Shown: piece after piece, positions 56,708 to 64,000 of the stretch
Layout of the letters: every line of letters starts with the position of its first letter
Position numbering within the stretch: the first letter of the stretch is position 1
From: Paramarasmius palmivorus
Lineage: Eukaryota; Basidiomycota; Agaricomycetes; Agaricales; Marasmiaceae
Direction: 5' to 3'
Length of the DNA stretch: 64,000 nt
Assembly: GCA_037176845.1 (NCBI GenBank)
Contig: JAYKXP010000160.1
Location: 35,091-99,090 of the forward strand
Made by a program: the position numbers and the translations under genes
The notes under the pieces: generated by a model
What the model was told of the DNA's origin: nothing
Database searches by the model: none
What the model saw: only the letters and a program-made list of their open reading frames with translations

Positions 56708-57218
56708 CTAGCTATTATACAATGCCTCTGCTACAATTGCTCTGTGGGGTGCAAAGCGTCGGACTCGTACACGCAAAAATGGTTGTTGCTTCGGCTGCAC
56801 TGCGTCAATGAAGAATGCGATTAACATTAGATTTAACAGTGTTGGGTACCATATGTATCGCGAATGCGCTGGGTGACATGTTGTACTATGTAGTCCCCAT
56901 CCACCTGGAATGCAAGTAACAATGTTAGCTAGGAATCTCATAGTATCGATTGACGACTCACGAAAGTCAAGGTCTACATGTTCAAGGGATTTCAATGTCT
57001 TCACATTTCTAAGTGGGAAATCGTCCTGAGAAATGATAAGTACTTGGTTGAATGGCTAGGATAAAGAACAGGCGGTATATCACTAGTCTCCCCTAGGCAG
57101 ACTCAATCACTCGTACCTCGTGTATGTATATCACACCTTTTCGCTTTGTCCCGGCCATATATCATCTCCGAGTCTGCGATCTTATCACAGAGTACATAAA
57201 CCAGTGCCGTCCATCGTG
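56708..57218 (-). CDS. Possible small multi-exon gene, unknown family
   Basis: Exon-like pieces on the minus strand fit together with short introns: RWTALVYVLCDKIADSEMIY and GRDKAKRCDIHTR (ending near 57119 at gtacga), then DDFPLRNVKTLKSLEHVDLD, then VDGDYIVQHVTQRIRDTY (ending near 56853 at gtaccc), then QPKQQPFLRVRVRRFAPHRA and IVAEALYNS to the stop at 56708. No start codon was located and the family is not recognised. The combined texture looks coding, but the model is tentative. Confidence 0.35.
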
Positions 57219-57299
57219 CTTAGCTAGGCTCCGAACTTGGAAAATTGTTGGGATTGGTGACGGGAAGAACAGGAAAGTACTCTTCGTTTCCTATCTTTC

Positions 57300-60242
57300 G
57301 GGCACGACAGCATTCGGGGGTTCGGGACGTAGCGACGATTCGTGACGAAGCTCGTGTTGACCGACGTGCTCTCAGACTTTCCACTTCGGGGTTTCAATCC
57401 TCACACCCTCGACTGATCAAGGCTTGAGAACCTCCACTCATACTTGATTAAGCACAAGCAGTCTGGGATAGAAAGAGGCTAGGCGAAGTCGCACTGTGAT
57501 TCTTCTGGTCCGGGAATAGAGGAGTGGAGAGCTGAACAGAGAGGAGTGAGTCGAGGGGCAGCAAAGCCATTATTCTAGGCGTGAAGGACATGAGTGATGG
57601 TGCCCTGGTATGTAAAATACTTGTCCGCACCTTTATCGCATTATCCGTTAAACATGGATGTATGTGATGAAACAAAAGGTTTCTCGTTATATTCAATGTG
57701 GGCGAGGTAGACGTGATGAGGTCCAGGCTTCGAGCTTCAATACAAGAATGAGTTTGGATAACACTTGACTTGAACGTCGACATACCTGGCTGGCCATTCT
57801 GTTCTTGGTGACCGAGAGAGAGCTATCAAAGTGATTTGGCACCATGGTGGTACCGGTCGTGGTGAAAGCCATGGCGCGTCATCGTCATTTCTCTCTTCCA
57901 TACGTTCTCCTCCTCCTCCTCCTCCATATTTCTCTTCCGTTTCTCCGGCATCCCTTCCTCAGCAGCCAACAACTTTCCTCTACGAAAACATCGGGAAAAA
58001 AGATCAAAACATGAAGATATATCATATAGCTCTGGCCTAGCTCAGCCAGACGCAACTCATGAACCTTCCAGACACCCAAGTCTCAGGATCTCATTCCTCC
58101 GACACCAAAACCCCTCGATATGCGTCCAATTGGTTCGGAATAAACGGTGCGATGGCCATAGGTGTGAACACGGGCCTTCAGTTGGATCTAATGTACGGGC
58201 GGCGATGAAGAAAACATAATTGGCGCATAACCCATCTCCGCAACCCACAGGAGGCTTGACATCTTTCTACGATACTCAATTCCTCCTTCAGCAGGAGCAT
58301 ATCCCCCAGGAGACCAACTGAGGCTATCTCTCGCGCCTGCCTACATCTTTCAACAACATCCTAAACGCTCAGCACGATGTCATTCAACAGAACTGGCGAA
58401 TACCTCTGACCGGAACATACACCTTCTCACTGCCATTCCACCAGGTATCTACGTGCATTCTGCATTCATACCTGTAGTCTGTCGACTCCGCCCCCGATGA
58501 AGCACAAATCGAAGTTTTACGCCCTCAGGTGGCCTTCACCCGTATCTTTCTCCGCCTCGTTTTCCATAGAAGGGTCATTTCCGCTGGACGTTTGGCAGGT
58601 CCTGGCTCTTCACCTCAAACACCCCTAAGACCGACACTTACACCCGCATCCACATCCACACTATCCATAAATGCATCCACGCCGACGCCCCGCTCGCCCT
58701 TTGAGGTGTGGCCATAGGCTGTGGGCGACGCACTATATTACCGTACACGAAGCGGCTTCCTACGATTTCGCGTTATCTCGATGTCTGAAGCGGGCTGGGG
58801 CTGCGAAAATGGTAAACTGCCTTGGTACCACAACGGGGAAACAGACGAATAGGGTAGATGGGTAATAGTAAGGGATCGGAGACAGCTGAGGCATGCTAAG
58901 ACGACCGAGATGGTGGAGAACTTCAGAGGACATTTATACCTCTTACTACTCCCGGGTAATCACGAAAATGCAATTTTTGTTATGTCAGGTGAGTTTCTTT
59001 CTTGGTCACTCTAGTAAGCAGGCACTCATATTCCTGACTAGGTTGTCTCAACTCAGCGGAAGCACCCAGAACCCGCATACCGCCCGCAGAAACACCCGGA
59101 GGTTCTCAGACTCTGAGATATGGAGATGTTGTAGGAAGGACAGGAGAGGCTGCTTTCTGCATTCGGAATCGCAAAAACAGCGGATGTGCGCTTCTTGCGA
59201 CATTTCCTCTCCCGAAGATATCACTCTTTTCATTGAGCGCAATGAACTGTACATGCTCCAAAGGCACTCGGGATTGATTTTTCGTCGGCAAAGCATAGGT
59301 ATATTTCTCTTAATTTCGTCTCGAGAGGTGGTGCTGAACGTTTCCATTTCAGGAAGCGCACACATCCTCTACTCCTTGTGCTAGTTGAGAGGACGTGCCC
59401 GGAAAACAGAGTGCCCATCTTATCCCACTCTTAGGATCCAGCCATGCCTCCAGCTCCTCAAACAAGCTCGCAACTTTGTAATCTCATCGAAGAGCTTGAG
59501 ATTCTCAGCGACGCAGGTAGCAGCCGAAATTTTCCTGCTTCCAAATTGCACGCAGAAGGCGGATAACACCGTGCACGACGTTCACGGTCTATCCTGAATG
59601 GTATCGATGTTATCCCAGGGGTTGGACGTCGGACAGTGATGAGCCTTCATGTCGATAGACCTCTGTATAGGAGATGGGCTAATTTGCGTACTCTGGATGG
59701 TCTGGTGATCGCTTCCGAGGCACCAGGTATCAGAGGTTCAGGATGTGTTGGACAAACAATAGGAGGTCGTAAGCTTCGTAGAGACCGGGAAAGATGGAAT
59801 GATTAGTGCCACTAGGTATGTCATCCTTCGTTTCTGCGTTTCCGCAGTAAAGGTATGATATCGTTACAGATCATGGCGAATAGGCTATTCTGGGCTTATT
59901 GTGCGATGTTTACTTGGGGCTTGTTGGTAGACACTAGTGTACTGTGTTTCCAAATAGGATATGTAGACCTTGTGTAGGAATCAAATTCAAATCGGCAAGG
60001 GCGCCGGGGTCTGGACCGGCCCGTGTAAAATTTCGTGTCCTCGTCGCGGCTTCCTTCACGACCACGACCATCTCTACGCTTACTCGCGTGCTACTCGATG
60101 AAAGTAACACAAAATTCAGAGATTTTACACGTAAGTCGCGTATCTGTTTGTTCTGTGCAATGTCGGCTGAACAGTTACCCCTTAACAGAGTTCCTACGCA
60201 GCTGAAGCTCTACAGTGGAACGCGAGGATGTCCTTGGTACCT
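57300..60242. other. Gene-poor region with scattered short frames
   Basis: No gene is supported. There are short coding-like pieces, for example on the minus strand near 57650-57740 (SKPGPHHVYLAHIEYNEKPF) and on the plus strand near 59445 (MPPAPQTSSQLCNLIEELEI). They may be relics. Two copies of the dispersed Val-Val repeat lie at 57844 and 60050. Confidence 0.35.
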
Positions 60243-61800
60243 GGTACGTGTGTCGATCCTTTGCTGTTGGTTAACAGGCTACTGACGCGTCCTCTTAAGG
60301 TGCGATTAAAGCAGTACCCAGCTCAGACATCTCTCGCCTTCCCAATGAACTGTTTTGCGAAATTTTCAAGCACTTCATCTCCCAACGGCCACGAGACAAG
60401 TTTCGCATTACCCTCACCCATGTCTGCCGACGCTGGCGTATCATTGCGATTAGTGTTCATGAACGATGGGCTTGTCCTGTATTTTACGCCCCGTTCGGAG
60501 TAGCGAAAGAGATGTTGAAACGCTCAGGACAAGCACCTCTTCACATCTACTATACACATTATGAACACTCCGGATACTTCAAGATACCTCCAAGAGAGGT
60601 TCTCCTTGCCCGTTTAGAGCCCTTGTTGGAAGCGCTATCCCATTTCCCTCGCCTCGAGACCGTCGAACTCAACATCCCTTCGGATCCATTGGAGGAGTTG
60701 CTAGAATCGGGTTGGATCGATATCACCAAGCACGCACTTCACTCCGTTCGCTAGTTCTGACTAGCGATAGCTTTGACCTGACACCCATAATTTTTTGGGA
60801 GGTGGCGCTCCCCTTCTCAATGATCTTATGTTGGACGGTTGAGGATTGGTTTACAATTCCCCGATTCATCCAAAAACCTCACCTCACTTGTCGGATTTCT
60901 TCGAGACCGGAGTCTGAACCGAGTTCGAGGCACGACTTTTGTGACGCGCTGGTGTTCACGCCAAATGCTAGGAAGTTCTCTATTCTCGTCGAGATATACG
61001 GTAGTTGCTCCGAAGACATACCGACACCAATCTTCCAAAGTTGCACCGGTTGATTATGAAGTGCTTGGGATGAGCTGCGTCGATTAGTCCACCATATTCA
61101 TTCCTGATACCAGCTTCGGTCGAGATTCACGTATCTGACACAGATCTCCATCTCAGGATGCGGCACCACCCAGCCCTCACCGAGTTTTGGGCGACGTGGC
61201 GGAAAGTTTGGTCTCCGGAATTTTTGCCCTGGTTATGGATTGGGGTATGAGACCTCTTTCAGTCGACGGCGGCGATGAGACACTGAGATCACTTCGCTGA
61301 CTCTGTGGACATGGCGTTAACAGCGTGCCCTTTGATTTCTCCATTGGCCGATCATCAACGATTAGTCGGCTAACCGTGGTCGATCCAGATCAATTGGGCT
61401 GAAGAAAGGTCGTTCAGAGTCTGTGGGAACCGAAGTTTTTCGAAAAGGTTTCAAGGCTGCATTTCGTGCGTTACCCTATCTCTAACAGTGGGAACCATGC
61501 ATCTGGAACGTTCCCCGTGGTCTGGAATCAATTTCTGCACTGCAGTCGAATCAGAACTCTTATTGAAAGGCCTTCGTCCCTTACATGGGATGTCGCATCT
61601 CGAAAACCCTAGTCTGGTACGGGGTCAACGTTTGTGCAGAGTGTTTACCGAAATTGCTGGAATATCCGTTCCTGGCACCTTCCCTGCCAGCGTTGGAGGA
61701 CACTCCGTCCTCATAGATTCCGTTGCTTTGCGAGTATGTCGGTGGAACGCCACTTTTGAATGTCTTGCAATCCAGAGCTCATGGAGTATGAGCTGCAGAC
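60243..61800 (+). pseudogene. Decayed F-box gene of the 50787 subfamily
   Basis: From about 60299 the plus strand reads SSDISRLPNELFCEIFKHFI and FRITLTHVCRRWRIIAISVH, matching the F-box of the 50787-52454 gene, followed by HFPRLETVELNIPSDPLEEL. After 60754 the match jumps frames several times: SLVLTSDSFDLTPII; FLGGGAPLLNDLMLDG with an in-frame stop; DFCDALVFTPNARKF; SDTDLHLRMRHHPALTEFWA near 61130; and CAECLPKLLEYPFLA near 61640. The order of these blocks follows the intact gene, so one ancestral copy has collected many indels and stops. It has no coding capacity beyond about 150 residues. Confidence 0.75.
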
Positions 61801-62249
61801 ATTGGTAGTTGTGGGTGCAGGTGGTTGAACGATCAACAGACTGCGAACGGTAGTGGAAGAGATGGTGAGCGAAGTGACATGGACTCGGATTTCGATACTT
61901 ACATACTTATATCCTAATTCGTGTCTATTATCCTTACTGGTTATCAAAATACCATTGTAAAACTATTCTCGGACTTCCTTGTGGGATTTGGCTTGTGATT
62001 AGCCAGTACGGGCTTTTATCTGCAAGAATATACACGTTTGGACACTCAGTGAACGACATCCTACATATCCCAGCCCCATCGGTAGCCAACCTCTTACTCA
62101 TTGTATCCTGGTTCCAAGAACTAATCAAGAAAATGATTGTGATGTCAGTATCCGATCTATGCAAAATAACGCTCGGTTTGCCAACCCCTAATGCGCTCTA
62201 AACTTGAGTGCTGCAATCCTGGACTCATTCCTGAAGTACGTTTTGACAC

Positions 62250-64000
62250 TGCATTTAGATCATCCCATCTCCAGGGCAGCCATTCTCTTCTCTAATGCCA
62301 TTACAGGCCAATTAGGTATGGGCTGACGGTCTTTGGTTGCGCCAGCAGCTAGAGGATGGTACTGTGCACTATTGAGGACATTTGTGAGAGGAGTGACATC
62401 AGTCCTGCCGTTGGTGCGAGACGTAACACTTCTCTCTCGGACTATGTCCCACACCGTCGTTATCGTCTGGAACACTAACGGAAAAGTTGCCACGTACGCG
62501 TAATTCCTTCCAGTTCGGTAGTAGTACTTCGGGAACTACTCGACGTAACTGCAAGGCAATGTGAAAATGCTGCAAAGGAAAGGATGTGTTTCGTTGTCTG
62601 CGTGGGTTCTTCACTGGTCCTGATGTCTGGCCGTCCGCAATTCAAGGTACTCCTACAGCGGCCAAATAGTTTTAAACCTTCACAAGCAAAGTAAAGGATT
62701 CTCCCCAATACCAAATGGGAAGTACGTGAGGCTCAGTACTCGTCAAACGCAGGTAGGTGCGACGATCATGGAGTAGAGCGAGCCAAAAGTCCCAACATTC
62801 CGATTCTCCTGAGTTCGATATTGTCGATGCACACACGGAGGTCTCTGATGAAGGGAGCGTTCAAAGGAAGCAAGCTTATAATTTGGCTGCTTGGGGTACA
62901 GAATTGAAAAGATTCGACTTTCCAAAGACGTGGAAGGTTGATAGGCGGATCTCATCCAGCGCAGGTGGAGATTGTGTTTATGCTCCGAAATGGATTGATA
63001 GCCCTGTCCTATGCGATGTTCCACAAGCTGTATGGGTACGAGGATAATGGCAATAACCGAAATTCTGCATAGCTATCGATGCGGTCCACTGACAGCGAGT
63101 AATTCGACGCCATGGGATTACTCTTGATGACGTGATTGTCCTGTCTCGTTCAACGAACATCCCGGAGAAGAGGTTGCCTCGCGATCCGCATTCCAGAACT
63201 GTGGAATGGCCCTTAGGCTGGCAACCTACTTCGTGCCGGAAGATATAGGTTCACTAGTGTTGCGACAACGTGTGTAGGTGGGGGAAAGATGTTGGTGTTG
63301 TCATAGTGTATAGAAAGACTTGGGGTGCAAAAAATCGAGATGCTAGCACCTCGCAACTCGGGAAATACATCGTCAGCCATCTGAAAAGGCGAAGCAGCCC
63401 CGTTCGAGGGGTGGGGACCGTTTTACTTCTCACACTGAGCCTCGAAAACTATCATGGACCATCTCTGTTCCCGTTCCTGATTTTCTAACCCTGAAGTGGG
63501 ATGTCGGCAGCGTTGGGGGGGGGTTTCCCGGGGAACGGGGGTGGAGTAAATTAGTGGGAAATGGGGGGCTTGATGCAATAGCGGAGACAGATTCTTATGC
63601 TCAGCCTTCGACAATCCATGCTAATCCTGGACCAATGTTCTTTGTGAGGAGAGCAATGTCCGCCAACGGAAACGAGACATGGGACAAGGTTAAGAGCATA
63701 TGCAGTGATGAGTTGCCGTGTCGATGCTTCATCTTGGTCTGAGTCGTGACCGGCCCTTTTCTATGAAAGAGAATAATTAGATTTATGATGACCGATCAAT
63801 ATTTCTCCCCATGATTTCGGCAGGGAGTTTCCGGATAGGCGCAGAACAACTCCTGCGCAATTACCACCGTTCGGTGCAACTGCTCTCGGTCGGTTTTAAT
63901 CGGTTCACGGCCTAGGAGAAGGACGTCGATCGCCTTGTCGTAGCCTCTGCAAACTCATTCTCCTCTTTCTTGCATGGTATCATGGATTTGCGCATTTCTG
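62250..64000 (-). pseudogene. Decayed duplicate of the 45576-47420 F-box gene, cut by window end
   Basis: The minus strand carries fragments in changing frames: TDVTPLTNVL near 62380 (the intact gene has KTDVTPLTNVLIG), VLLPNWKELRVRGNFS near 62500 and GTFGSLYSMIV near 62780. Nucleotide matches extend to the coiled-coil region at 63810-63990 (shared gcagggagt, ggataggcgca or gtataggcgca, aactcctgcgca and ttgcaac or gtgcaac blocks). Frameshifts and stops are frequent. Unusual G-runs at 63515-63571 may be errors or later damage. The 5' end lies beyond the window. Confidence 0.75.

Overview
The window looks like nuclear DNA of a mushroom-forming basidiomycete (Agaricomycetes). The evidence is the gene architecture (many introns of about 45-65 nt with GTNNGT donors and YAG acceptors), several protein families that I know only as lineage-expanded families of that class (coiled-coil/F-box/leucine-rich proteins, a JmjC-like domain protein, an F-box/nucleotidyltransferase-like protein), and Copia, hAT and TA-flanked inverted-repeat transposon relics. 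I saw no rRNA, tRNA, CRISPR array or bacterial-type operon. Species cannot be named from the sequence.

Layout. 1.2-9.0 kb: two divergent multi-exon genes share a 126-bp promoter. 9.0-18.7 kb: an unusual segment with strong A+C excess on the + strand. It holds at least five uncharacterised intron-rich genes (9875-13569 -, 14580-15361 +, 15564-16397 -, 17002-17395 +, 17652-18310 -). For four of them I could work out frame-consistent exons (213, 221, 110 and 198 aa). This is the best candidate for an undescribed multi-gene unit. 18.8-22.6 kb: repeat island with a possible solo LTR, a Copia remnant (one LTR plus a gag with a stop codon) and a 631-bp inverted-repeat element at a TA site. 23.0-24.9 kb: a gene of unknown function whose body is almost free of CpG. 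Its CpG-normal paralogue lies in the opposite orientation at 32.0-34.1 kb. 24.9-32.0 kb is gene-poor. 34.7-64 kb: a cluster of F-box-type genes in three subfamilies with pseudogenes at several stages of decay. One of these has a hAT relic, with a perfect 8-bp target duplication, just behind its end.

How the parts may work together. The F-box proteins would act as substrate receptors of SCF ubiquitin ligases, with divergent leucine-rich C-terminal halves choosing targets; the intact and broken copies suggest birth-and-death evolution. The CpG-poor tract next to LTR material suggests past cytosine methylation and deamination. Functions of the 9-18 kb genes are unknown; their compact, mixed-strand packing and shared base skew suggest one inherited or mobile unit, but this is inference.
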